DNA from: Flavivirga aquatica
GTDB lineage: Bacteria > Bacteroidota > Bacteroidia > Flavobacteriales > Flavobacteriaceae
NCBI RefSeq assembly: GCF_001747085.1
Contig: NZ_MDJD01000054.1
Location: 496,001-560,000, forward strand
Direction: 5' to 3'
Length of the DNA: 64,000 bases
Shown: positions 9,926 through 17,894 of the stretch, in pieces
How positions within the stretch are numbered: the stretch's first letter is position 1
How the letters are laid out: the number at the start of each line of letters is the position of its first letter
Translations under genes and position numbers: made by a program
The notes under the pieces: generated by a model
The model's input: only the letters and a program-made list of their open reading frames with translations
What the model was told of the DNA's origin: nothing
Database searches by the model: none

Positions 9926-11740
9926 TTAATAAGATAGTCCTTTGTTATTTCTAACCTTTAATGTCTTTTTTGATTTTTTATCTGTTCTTATAAAAGTCTT
10001 CACATTACCTTCATAAACATTATTAATAATTTCAACATTTTCGCAATTAATTAGATCAAACATGTGCGCATCTGGAAATTGTGGTTCTTCTGTTGTTGTT
10101 TGTTTAATTATATTACCTTTTATTATTAAACCATCAACTCTATCTGCCCATACAATTCTATTATCAAACGTTTCTATGTTATTGTTTTCGAAAACAATAT
10201 TTCTATCGTAAGTTATTGTTTGATCAAAAGCTTTCCCTAATCTGGGTGATACTTTTAAAATAGCATGTTCTGAAGATCCTCCATATGCACAGTGTACAAA
10301 TCGATTATTACGGATAATTACATCTTCGACATTGCCTGATTCAAACCAATAGAAGGTCTCCCCTCTTAACATTACAGAAGACATCATAGATGACAAATCA
10401 TTATCTTCTATAATAATTTTCTTTGGGGTTTTTATAATAATATTTCTTGCTCTATGATCTCTTATTTTACAGCCTTTCATAGTAAAATTAGGATTCCATG
10501 TTTTGTTTTCAACAATATCTCCTTCTTTTAAATCTGCTGGTATTTCATTGGTAAATGTTAAATCTATATACCTATCATTAACAACTTTTACAGAAGCTAC
10601 TGTATTTATTTCTGCTCTCTTAGGATTTGGTACTTTAACAAACCATACCTCATCTCCTACTCCTACAAATTCAAACCCTAATTGCTGAAAATGCATTAAT
10701 CTTACTCTTATACTTTTCTTATTTAAAATCTTATTGACCTCAACATAGGTACCATGTACATTAGTACCATCGTCAAGCATACCTTCAAAACGACAATTTT
10801 CAATTAAAATATCACCTTTACAATTTGCAAAATGTGTCGCATCTGCTATTATAGATATAGCTCTATCCGAGCCTTCTTTAATATAAATACCTGAGTTTAA
10901 AATTTTAATATTTTCGGTTCTTTCAAATAAAAACCCCATCCCCAGAGCATGATGTATCGTTACATTATCAAAAACAACGTTTTTAGATGATAAAACCTGA
11001 AATGCTGGTGCATACCTATTACTTTCTTTATCTCCTTTTGAATGTATTACAGTTCCTATAGTTGGGTAACTTTTCATATTATCTCCATAAATACGTAAAA
11101 TTCCATGAGGTCTTTTTTCGACTTTGTTAGCTCGCAAACTCATATCTAAAGCTCCATAAGCAACCTGCTTAGTATCTTTGTCGAAAGTTAATGTACTACC
11201 CAATGACGAAAATTTAAACCCATCTATATTAGGGAATACTATTTGTCCTTTCTTTAACTCCCATGAAAACCCTTCTCTATAAGGCTTTATTTCATACCAT
11301 TTTTCTTTTTCATTAACTGCAGTAACATCTCCTTGAAAGCTAAATGGAATATCCCAATCCATTTTTAGGTTACTTATTTTAAGTCTTTTACAATTATTTA
11401 TTTGAAAAGGTGCTACTTGGCCATGAAATATAAATTCAGAATTGTTTCCTTCTATTTCAATAGTATCAAAATTTTCTAATAAAAAGACAATACTCTTCTC
11501 ACCATTGCTATGATTTGTTATATATGAAAATTTATTAATTGCATAATCTGGCAAAAATTTATAGGTTCCTTTTTTAAAAACCAGTTTTATATCTTTTTGC
11601 TTAACATTTTCTATAGCATTTCTAACTACAGAGGTCATGTCTTTTTTAGATGGATAAAATTCTATTACTTTTTGAGCTTGAACACTCAAAACATTAAAAA
11701 ATAGAATTAGGCAGATTAATTTCAGAATATTATTTATCAT
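9926..11740 (-). CDS. GH110-like alpha-1,3-galactosidase, right-handed beta-helix
   Basis: This 604-residue protein has a signal peptide (about 1-22, ending VQA). The mature chain follows the GH110 pattern: an N-terminal LVFKKGTYKFLPDYA block (about 53-67), then beta-helix coils with repeated I..N.... ladders. Characteristic segments are IEGNNSEFIFHGQVAPF (about 96-112), LKISNLKMDWDIPF, and FEGMLDDGTNVHGTYVEV with acidic residues D323/D324. D300 (IIADATHF) is another candidate catalytic acid in the beta-helix cleft. GH110 enzymes remove terminal alpha-1,3-linked galactose, including from lambda-carrageenan-type chains and blood-group B antigens. It is the first gene of the operon. I have no catalytic proof, and a general pectate-lyase-like beta-helix protein remains the fallback. 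Confidence 0.75.
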   Translation of the reverse strand: MINNILKLICLILFFNVLSVQAQKVIEFYPSKKDMTSVVRNAIENVKQKDIKLVFKKGTYKFLPDYAINKFSYITNHSNGEKSIVFLLENFDTIEIEGNNSEFIFHGQVAPFQINNCKRLKISNLKMDWDIPFSFQGDVTAVNEKEKWYEIKPYREGFSWELKKGQIVFPNIDGFKFSSLGSTLTFDKDTKQVAYGALDMSLRANKVEKRPHGILRIYGDNMKSYPTIGTVIHSKGDKESNRYAPAFQVLSSKNVVFDNVTIHHALGMGFLFERTENIKILNSGIYIKEGSDRAISIIADATHFANCKGDILIENCRFEGMLDDGTNVHGTYVEVNKILNKKSIRVRLMHFQQLGFEFVGVGDEVWFVKVPNPKRAEINTVASVKVVNDRYIDLTFTNEIPADLKEGDIVENKTWNPNFTMKGCKIRDHRARNIIIKTPKKIIIEDNDLSSMMSSVMLRGETFYWFESGNVEDVIIRNNRFVHCAYGGSSEHAILKVSPRLGKAFDQTITYDRNIVFENNNIETFDNRIVWADRVDGLIIKGNIIKQTTTEEPQFPDAHMFDLINCENVEIINNVYEGNVKTFIRTDKKSKKTLKVRNNKGLSY

Positions 11741-12151
11741 TTTTAATTTATATCTTCTTTTTATTTTTGTTTTATATTATATATACCGATCCATACTAGT
11801 ACTTACAACGTATTTGTTTAATTTAAAAAAAGCACGAATCTATTCATATTAAAACAAATAACGGATAACAAAACATAAATTTTGTATTTCTGAATTTACA
11901 CTATGTCCTTATGCGTAAAATTGTTTTATTATTATAGATTTAAGACCATATCTTATACTAAACATGAAAAAATGGTTTAATAACAATTGTAAATAATTAT
12001 AAATTGAAGTTTATTTTTGAACAGATTTACTCTTTATCATAATTTGATTGAGCTTTAAATATTTTAAAATATAGCATCGTTTAGTTAATTAATTATAAGA
12101 AGTAATTAATTATAAGCTAACTTTTTCTATTTTTGCCTAGCTTAAATTAAA
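11741..12151. other. Intergenic region: operon promoter zone and tRNA leader
   Basis: About 410 bases of AT-rich sequence lie between the divergently arranged galactan operon (minus) and tRNA-Leu (plus). It should contain the promoter of both units. I found no exact TAnnTTTG element on the minus strand and no ORF, so the regulatory sites remain unidentified. Confidence 0.4.
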
Positions 12152-12237
12152 GCGCACGTGGCGGAATTGGTAGACGCGCTGGCTTGAGGGGCCAGTATCC
12201 GTTTTAGGATGTGGAAGTTCGAATCTTCTCGTGCGCA
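12152..12237 (+). tRNA. tRNA-Leu (anticodon GAG)
   Basis: The 7-bp acceptor stem GCGCACG (12152-12158) pairs with CGTGCGC (12230-12236), with discriminator A at 12237. The D-arm shows the GGTAGACGC pattern. The anticodon stem CTGGC/GCCAG (12179-12183, 12191-12195) has a 7-base loop placing GAG at 12186-12188. A long class-II variable arm follows (about 12197-12211), as expected for leucine, and the T-loop reads TTCGAAT. The 3' CCA is not encoded (the sequence continues CAA), so it depends on the CCA-adding enzyme encoded at 38538-39965. Confidence 0.95.
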
Positions 12238-12588
12238 CAATAATTAAATCCTCAAAATATTTATCTTTAAGAATCTTATACTTTATTTAATCTTAAATCC
12301 CCTCAATGATTTAATTTTAGAATAATTGCATACAATATGCATCTCCACCTGTATGGCATAAACATGATATTTTTCTCTTAATTATAAGAGCTTCCCTTTT
12401 TACAACAATCACTAAAAAGATTTTATATATTAAGGTCTCATTACTCCTTTTATACTTGTTTAATTAAGCAAAAAATGTATATTTAAGATATTACTTTCAA
12501 TTAATGTAATACAATATTACCAAAATATAATTAATCAACGTATAGCGAAGTACTTAAATATATAAAAAAGAAAGATTTAAAAATTATT
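12238..12588. other. Intergenic region downstream of tRNA-Leu
   Basis: This is AT-rich sequence without a listed gene. It contains a short inverted repeat TGCATA-CAA-TATGCA (12327-12341). A 47-codon minus-strand open stretch (12460-12317) lacks an ATG but ends in a Cys/His-rich tail; it is discussed as a finding. No clear promoter for the gene at 12589 was identified. Confidence 0.4.
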
Positions 12589-13785
12589 ATGAAATATATA
12601 AATGATGAAAGCCTATTTTTTGAACAAGGCACTCAAATAAATATTACCAGAGATCTTAATTTTCTACTACAGGATATTCCAAATTCTTTAAGAACGCTTA
12701 TTGATAATCACACACAAAAACCAAAAGACCCTGAATATTTAGAGCAAATAAAAACAGCTATAAAAGAGTATCCTAAAATAGGTTTTCTTTATAAATTACT
12801 TGTTGATGAATATAACGATGATGATGAATTACATGCTAAATACACTATTAGTTATTATGAAAAATTCCCTGATGACTTTTTTGCAAAATTAAACATGGCT
12901 CGTGTGTTTTTAACACAAGAAAATTATAATGGCATAACATCTATTTACGGTAAAAACATAAGCGTTTTATATGCATTTCCTGATAGAGAACAATTTCATT
13001 ATACAGAAATAGCAGACTTTATATATTTTATAATTAGATACAAAATATCGGTAGGAGATATTAAGGGTGCTTTAGAAAACGAAAAAAAATTAGCTGCAAT
13101 TACTTCTGATAAAGGCTTCCTTGAACATGTTAATGAAATGATTGAATTTTATAAAAACGAATTATTAGAATTAAATAAAATCACAGTACTGCTCTCCTAT
13201 AATTTTAACGATGTATATCCTGAATTAGGAATTACGCCTGAAGAAATAGAGATTTTAGACGATTTAAGAGATAGGCTGTACGACATCGAATCGCCTTCTC
13301 CTAATTTTGTTGTAGAGTTACAAATATTAGTAGATAAATACCCTAAAAACCCATACTTTAAGTTATTTATTGCCGATTATTATACTAAACTTAGTAATCA
13401 TGAAGCTTTTATTGAGAATATTAATATTTTACTTAAAGCGCATCCTGATTTTTTAATGGCTAAATTAGAAATGGCACAATTGCTACTTACAATAGAAGCT
13501 AAAGACAGAAGTGAATTAGAATTAGTGAACGATGCCGTAAGATTACTTGATGATAATTTGGAATTTCAACATATAAAGCCCTACAGGAAATTATACCATA
13601 TAGAAGATGCTCTTATGTTTTATTTTGTTGTACTTCAAATACATTTAAAATATAATAAACTTGATTTAGCTCATAATTGTTTAAATATAATTAAGCATAT
13701 TGAAGAAGGCTCAAGAGAACACTTTTTGGGTAGAAAACTTATTGATGATTATAATAGAGGCGTCGTTTTTAATAATTATAACTAA
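12589..13785 (+). CDS. TPR-like helical repeat protein of unknown function
   Basis: This 398-residue cytoplasmic protein has no signal peptide. It is made of helix-turn-helix repeats with TPR-like spacing. Two halves look homologous. One is around residues 35-195 (KTAIKEYPKIGFLYKLLVDEY, then KFPDDFFAKLNMARVFLTQE). The other is around 230-390 (ILVDKYPKNPYFKLFIADYY, then AHPDFLMAKLEMAQLLLTIE). This suggests an internal duplication of a TPR-containing unit. Such proteins are common scaffolds in Flavobacteriia, and no partner is obvious here. The ATG at 12589 is the first start in frame, and a hairpin follows the stop codon. Confidence 0.75.
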   Translation: MKYINDESLFFEQGTQINITRDLNFLLQDIPNSLRTLIDNHTQKPKDPEYLEQIKTAIKEYPKIGFLYKLLVDEYNDDDELHAKYTISYYEKFPDDFFAKLNMARVFLTQENYNGITSIYGKNISVLYAFPDREQFHYTEIADFIYFIIRYKISVGDIKGALENEKKLAAITSDKGFLEHVNEMIEFYKNELLELNKITVLLSYNFNDVYPELGITPEEIEILDDLRDRLYDIESPSPNFVVELQILVDKYPKNPYFKLFIADYYTKLSNHEAFIENINILLKAHPDFLMAKLEMAQLLLTIEAKDRSELELVNDAVRLLDDNLEFQHIKPYRKLYHIEDALMFYFVVLQIHLKYNKLDLAHNCLNIIKHIEEGSREHFLGRKLIDDYNRGVVFNNYN

Positions 13786-13803
13786 TGCTTTTTTAAGGAA
13801 GTC

Positions 13804-13836
13804 CTGCTTCATTTACTTAGCAAAGTAATGAAGCAG
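13804..13836 (+). terminator. Probable terminator of the TPR-like gene
   Basis: The stem CTGCTTCATTTACTT (13804-13818) pairs with AAGTAATGAAGCAG (13823-13836), with one bulged T and a 4-base loop. A T-rich but interrupted tract follows. It begins 18 bases past the stop codon at 13785. Confidence 0.65.
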
Positions 13837-13978
13837 AAATTCTTTCTGTTTTACATTATATATTCTAAACTATTAATTAACTCCATTAAAAACGGCAAAT
13901 ATTTATAACAGCATAAAATATAAATCTTTAGTTTTCTTTAGTTAATAAAAAATAGTATTACTTAGAAGCTATGGAAAT

Positions 13979-14406
13979 ATGCCAACAGAAACATTCTGGA
14001 AAGCACTATGAGACGATAAAGTTTTGTTTGAAATTAGACCCCTTGAATCTGCCTGTCTTAAATAAATACAAGCCTTAAACGATGTTCAAGCTTCTAAAAT
14101 GATGGTTAATGAACTCATGAACCAACACTAATAGAATTACATGGTGTAAATGTTGAAATACCAGAACCATATATAACTTATTTTAAAGATTGAACAAACA
14201 CTCCTTTTGGAGCAGGATATCATGCATAGAAAGTAGGTTTTTCTGTAAAAGATGTTATGCCTTATATGAGAAAACCTCTTGTCAATGAGCAAATACACAT
14301 TTATGGAAAAGCATACTCAGATCAACAAGGATGGGTAGAAGGCACTTTTTGCGAAGCTAAAAAAATGCTACAAGAGTATTTTGGTTTAGTGCGCCCATTA
14401 TGCTGA
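13979..14406 (+). pseudogene. Decayed flavin amine oxidase (C-terminal remnant)
   Basis: Two adjacent frames carry coding-like sequence interrupted by stops. The first frame reads MPTETFWKAL, then a stop (14009-14011), then DDKVLFEIRPLESACLK, a stop (14063-14065), and IQALNDVQASKMMVNELMNQ. A frameshift near 14130 moves to a second frame with LIELHGVNVEIPEPYITYFK, a stop (14191-14193), TNTPFGAGYHA, a stop (14227-14229), KVGFSVKDVMPYMRKP, then IYGKAYSDQQGWVEGTFCEA and YFGLVRPLC before a final stop. The GWVEG...AE-type ending and the PFGAGYHxWK block match the FAD-binding C-terminus of flavin monoamine oxidases. At least two internal stops sit where tryptophan is expected (TGG to TGA, TGG to TAG). 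The N-terminal two thirds are missing. Confidence 0.7.
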
Positions 14407-14526
14407 GTGAAACATATTATTTAGGCTGGTAACTCCTATTAATTTATCTCTTTTTTCTCTACTAGACAAACTTTTATGTCCTTTTTATTTATTACTAAAT
14501 AGCACTCACCACTAATTACAAATAAT

Positions 14527-16770
14527 TTACTTAGCTTTTAACTGATTTAAAAAAGTTACATATTGAGAATTATTAGGATATAATTGCACCAACCTTGAAG
14601 CCGTGTTAACAGCTTTTTCTATTTGATTTCCTTTATAATAAACAAATGCTAACACATACAATAAACTATCGTTTTGAGGCGCTTGCTTTAATCCCACAAG
14701 AGCAGCTTCTTTGGCTTTCTTTAAATCCTTTATTTTATTATACAAAAGACTTAAATTATAGTATAACTTTATATTATCTGGCATATGCTTAATAGCCAAA
14801 TTCATCTGGATAATGGCCTCTTCATCTCTATTTAGTTCTCCCAATAATAAACTATAAGAATAGTACGTTTGTCCGTATTCTGGTTCTTGCTTAATAATCG
14901 TTTTAAATGCCTCTTCAGCTTTAATAAAATCTCCATTTCTATAATACAGATTAGCAAGGTTAACTCTTGCCATATTATTGATATTATCAATTTCTAAAGC
15001 ACTTTCATAACTTTTAATTGCACTGGCTAAATCCCCTTTCTTTAAATAAAAATCTGCTTTCTTTATTCTACCACCCGCAAAATCTGAAGTAACAGCCAAA
15101 TTAGTGTTAAACTCTTTTTTAACTTTTCTATAAACATCTTTATACTCTGTAGGTATTTGAATTTCATCTAAAAAAGCTATTGCAAAAAAAGCTTTAACCC
15201 TAACTGTTCGCTTCTTATCTTTTAATAATGGTAAAAAATAATTTATATAATCTTTAGAATTAATATTACTTAAAACATCTAAAGTAGCTCCTCTTACCAA
15301 TGCCGAATCATCATCTAAAAAGCTTAACATTTTATTAATAGCCTCCCTATTTAAATAATTAGCCATTCCTTTAACAGCAGAAGCTCTAGCTATATTTGGA
15401 TATATAGTATCTCTCGCTAATTCTAATAAAGTATTTAATCCATTTTCTTTACCTATTAAACCTGGCACTAACAATTCCGAAAAATGCTTATAATCAGGTT
15501 CTCCATGGTTCTTTTTAAAGTTCTCCCATGCCCACTTATCGTTTTTATCTTTATGGCATCCCACACATGCATTTGGTATTCCGTATTTAATACTTAAATC
15601 TGGTCTTGGAATTCTAAAACTATGATCACGCCTAAAATCGTTACCCATATAAAACTTACCAGCCATATGGCAATTAATACATTGAGCCCCTTCTGAATCT
15701 TTTTCATGAAAATGATGAGAAGGTGTATTGTATGTTTTAGGTATATGGCATTGCAAACACAAATTATTACCTTCAAACTTAAGTTTTAAAGAATGGGAAT
15801 CATGGCAATTAATACAAGTAACGTTATTATGATACATTTTGCTCTGTACAAAAGACCCATAAACATAGACTTCATCTAAAATTTGTCCATCTGGATGATA
15901 CGTCCTTTCATTAATTAACTCTGGAAAATAATGATCCAACATAGTTCCTTCAAAATTAAAACTTTTAGAAATCTGTTCTCTCCTCATGTGACATCTAGCA
16001 CATTGATCTACTAATTCTTTTGGCTTCGTATTAGCACTCATCTGTAATTCATTTGAAAACTTATAATCCCTACCCAATAATTTTACCTGATCTACATGTT
16101 TTTTTCCTGGTCCATGGCAAGCCTCACAACTCACATTAATAATAGCATATTTTGTATCATAACTATGTGAATTAAAATCATAATTTTTTCTAACATTTGT
16201 TGAGTGGCAGTCCGAACACATCGTATTCCAATTTAAACCACCTCTAGACCAATGCAACCACTCAGAATGTACGACTTTAAAATTCGGATATAAATCAAAC
16301 CATTTCTCTTTTTCGGTATCCCAAGCTGTCCTTAAACATTGGTAATGACCATTAGGAAATTTTACAATGTATTGTTGCAATGGTTTAACTCCAAAAACAT
16401 ATTCAATCTTATAATTATGATTTTCACCTTCTGGACCTTCTGTATTCACATAATAATCATTTTCTTTTTTAAAAAAATGAGAAGAGACTCCTTGACTTGA
16501 AAATTTTACATTATTAAAATCACCAAGAACACTAGAATCTGAAACCTCTTGCATTGCTTTATCATGGTGAGACCCTTCCCATGTTTTAAACTCTGCTGCA
16601 TGACATTCTTTACAATTGTTATCTCCTAAAAAATGACTATCTGGTATTACTTTTGTTGAAGTGAATATATTGTTCGTTTTATTAGTAACTGGTAAATACT
16701 TTGACTCTTCTTTTTTACAAGAAAAAAAAACCAATACTATAATGATAAATGTAATTTTGTGAAATTTCAA
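14527..16770 (-). CDS. Multiheme c-type cytochrome lipoprotein with HEAT-like and TPR repeats
   Basis: This 747-residue protein starts at TTG 16770: an in-frame stop lies just upstream, and the lipoprotein signal begins at once (hydrophobic core then FFSC, lipobox cysteine about residue 18). Eight CxxCH haem-binding motifs follow: CKECH, CSDCH, CEACH, CARCH, CINCH, CLQCH, CINCH and CVGCH, within about residues 55-405. The DNNCKECHAAEFKTWEGSHH opening resembles cytochrome c554-type multihaem modules. After the haem region come HEAT-like repeats (about 440-540, YLNREAINKMLSFLDDDSAL) and then four or more TPRs to the C-terminus (for example DIDNINNMARVNLANLYYRNG). It probably sits as a lipoprotein facing the periplasm or cell exterior and transfers electrons in a complex organised by the TPR region. 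It is divergent from the MerR-type regulator. The substrate is unknown. Confidence 0.85.
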   Translation of the reverse strand: MKFHKITFIIIVLVFFSCKKEESKYLPVTNKTNNIFTSTKVIPDSHFLGDNNCKECHAAEFKTWEGSHHDKAMQEVSDSSVLGDFNNVKFSSQGVSSHFFKKENDYYVNTEGPEGENHNYKIEYVFGVKPLQQYIVKFPNGHYQCLRTAWDTEKEKWFDLYPNFKVVHSEWLHWSRGGLNWNTMCSDCHSTNVRKNYDFNSHSYDTKYAIINVSCEACHGPGKKHVDQVKLLGRDYKFSNELQMSANTKPKELVDQCARCHMRREQISKSFNFEGTMLDHYFPELINERTYHPDGQILDEVYVYGSFVQSKMYHNNVTCINCHDSHSLKLKFEGNNLCLQCHIPKTYNTPSHHFHEKDSEGAQCINCHMAGKFYMGNDFRRDHSFRIPRPDLSIKYGIPNACVGCHKDKNDKWAWENFKKNHGEPDYKHFSELLVPGLIGKENGLNTLLELARDTIYPNIARASAVKGMANYLNREAINKMLSFLDDDSALVRGATLDVLSNINSKDYINYFLPLLKDKKRTVRVKAFFAIAFLDEIQIPTEYKDVYRKVKKEFNTNLAVTSDFAGGRIKKADFYLKKGDLASAIKSYESALEIDNINNMARVNLANLYYRNGDFIKAEEAFKTIIKQEPEYGQTYYSYSLLLGELNRDEEAIIQMNLAIKHMPDNIKLYYNLSLLYNKIKDLKKAKEAALVGLKQAPQNDSLLYVLAFVYYKGNQIEKAVNTASRLVQLYPNNSQYVTFLNQLKAK

Positions 16771-16920
16771 TTTTTAAAATGATTTTAGATTTAAAGGGCG
16801 GCATAAAAATAGCCGATTTATTATTTATAAAACCTAAGTAAAATCATGTTTTAACAAGAAAAATTTACTTATCCATAAATGTATTTTTGATAGCTTTTAG
16901 GAATGTTACAACAAATGTTA

Positions 16921-16934
16921 TACTTTTGTTTAAC
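16921..16934 (+). promoter_or_regulatory. Promoter -7 box of merR gene overlapping an operator half-site
   Basis: TACTTTTG (16921-16928) fits the Bacteroidota -7 consensus TAnnTTTG, 21 bases before the ATG at 16950. It overlaps TTGTTTAAC (16926-16934), identical to the left arm of the inverted repeat in front of crtI. An imperfect partner, GTTACAACAA, lies upstream at 16905-16914. The arrangement suggests autoregulation. Confidence 0.6.
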
Positions 16935-16949
16935 GAAAATTCATTTTTA

Positions 16950-17849
16950 ATGAACAATATTCAAGTCAACTTTAGTATAAAAGACTTAGAAAACCTTACA
17001 GGAATAAAAGCGCATACTATCCGTATTTGGGAAAAACGCTATAATTTACTTAGCCCTAATAGATCGAACACTAATATTAGAAATTATAGCTTAACAAGTT
17101 TTCAAAAATTATTAAATATATCTTATTTAAATAATAATGGATTAAAAATATCCAAAATCGCTAAGCTAAAAGAAGAAGAAATTCCTATTAAAGTTAAAGA
17201 AATGGCTTCTAAATCTAAAATTGAAGATCATGCCATTAATGCTTTAAAAATGGCTATGATTAATTTTGATCAAGTTCTATTCTATTCTACTTATAATAAC
17301 CTACTTGATAATAAAACATTTAGCGAAATTTTTTACTCGGTGTTCTTGCCTCTTTTAAATGAAATTGGTCTCTTATGGCAAACTAACACCATTACTCCTG
17401 CTCATGAGCATTTTTTATCGATTCATATAAAGCAAAAAATACTCCTAAATATAGAAAAATTACAACAATTAGAACCAAAACCTTCATCTAAAACTTTTGT
17501 TCTTTTTTTACCTGAAAACGAGATTCATGATATAGGATTACTCTTTATAAATTACCAATTGCGCAGTAAAGGTTATCACACTATTTTCTTAGGAGAAAGT
17601 GTCCCAATGGAAAGTCTTTCAGATTTACTTGAATTTTTTGATGAAATTATTTTTATATCCTTTTTTACTGTTTACCCTCTAGAAAAAGACATACCAGATT
17701 ACATAAGTAAATTCAATAAGTTACTTTTAAACAAAGAAAATACAGAACTCATATTATTAGGTAGAAAGCTTTTAGAGGTTAAACTTAGTAATATTCCTAA
17801 GAAAATTAGTACATTTAATTCCATTAAAAACTTAGTTAAACAGTTATAA
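16950..17849 (+). CDS. MerR-family regulator with B12-binding domain (CarH/LitR-like)
   Basis: The ATG at 16950 gives 299 residues beginning MNNIQVNFSIKDLENLTGIK. A longer frame would need a TTG and overlap the promoter, so I rejected it. Residues about 8-75 form a MerR-type winged helix (HTIRIWEKRYNLLSPNR). The next block holds the W-x9-EH signature of B12 photoreceptor regulators: tryptophan of LLWQ, then EH of PAHEHF. The C-terminal Rossmann-like domain carries EIHDIGLLF, a version of the DxHxxG cobalamin-ligand motif with the histidine conserved. CarH-type proteins bind DNA in the dark as adenosylcobalamin tetramers and release it in light, turning on carotenoid genes. Its position directly before crtI, 45 bases away, makes this role likely. 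Light response itself is inference. Confidence 0.88.
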   Translation: MNNIQVNFSIKDLENLTGIKAHTIRIWEKRYNLLSPNRSNTNIRNYSLTSFQKLLNISYLNNNGLKISKIAKLKEEEIPIKVKEMASKSKIEDHAINALKMAMINFDQVLFYSTYNNLLDNKTFSEIFYSVFLPLLNEIGLLWQTNTITPAHEHFLSIHIKQKILLNIEKLQQLEPKPSSKTFVLFLPENEIHDIGLLFINYQLRSKGYHTIFLGESVPMESLSDLLEFFDEIIFISFFTVYPLEKDIPDYISKFNKLLLNKENTELILLGRKLLEVKLSNIPKKISTFNSIKNLVKQL

Positions 17850-17861
17850 AACATTTTTATT

Positions 17862-17893
17862 TTGTTTAACTTTTACATATATTTGTTAAACAA
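17862..17893 (+). promoter_or_regulatory. crtI promoter and likely MerR/CarH operator (9-bp inverted repeat)
   Basis: TTGTTTAAC (17862-17870) and its exact reverse complement GTTAAACAA (17885-17893) flank a 14-base spacer. The spacer and the right arm together contain the -7 box TATATTTG (17878-17885). The crtI ATG follows at 17895, so a protein on this repeat would cover the promoter. A third near-copy, GTTAAACAG, lies at 17835-17843 inside the end of the regulator gene. Confidence 0.65.
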
Positions 17894-17894
17894 T

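Noticed and set aside
12152-12237. tRNA-Leu as an attachment site for an integrated element carrying the galactan operon
   Set aside because: I found no second copy of the tRNA 3' end and no integrase gene in the window.
13979-14406. Internal TGA and TAG at tryptophan positions read as possible stop-codon recoding
   Set aside because: A TAA stop, a frameshift and a missing N-terminus also occur, and all other genes use TGA and TAG as normal stops, so simple decay explains it.
16887-16949. Longer N-terminus for the MerR regulator from a TTG start
   Set aside because: It would run through the promoter and operator half-site, and the family sequence starts after the ATG at 16950.
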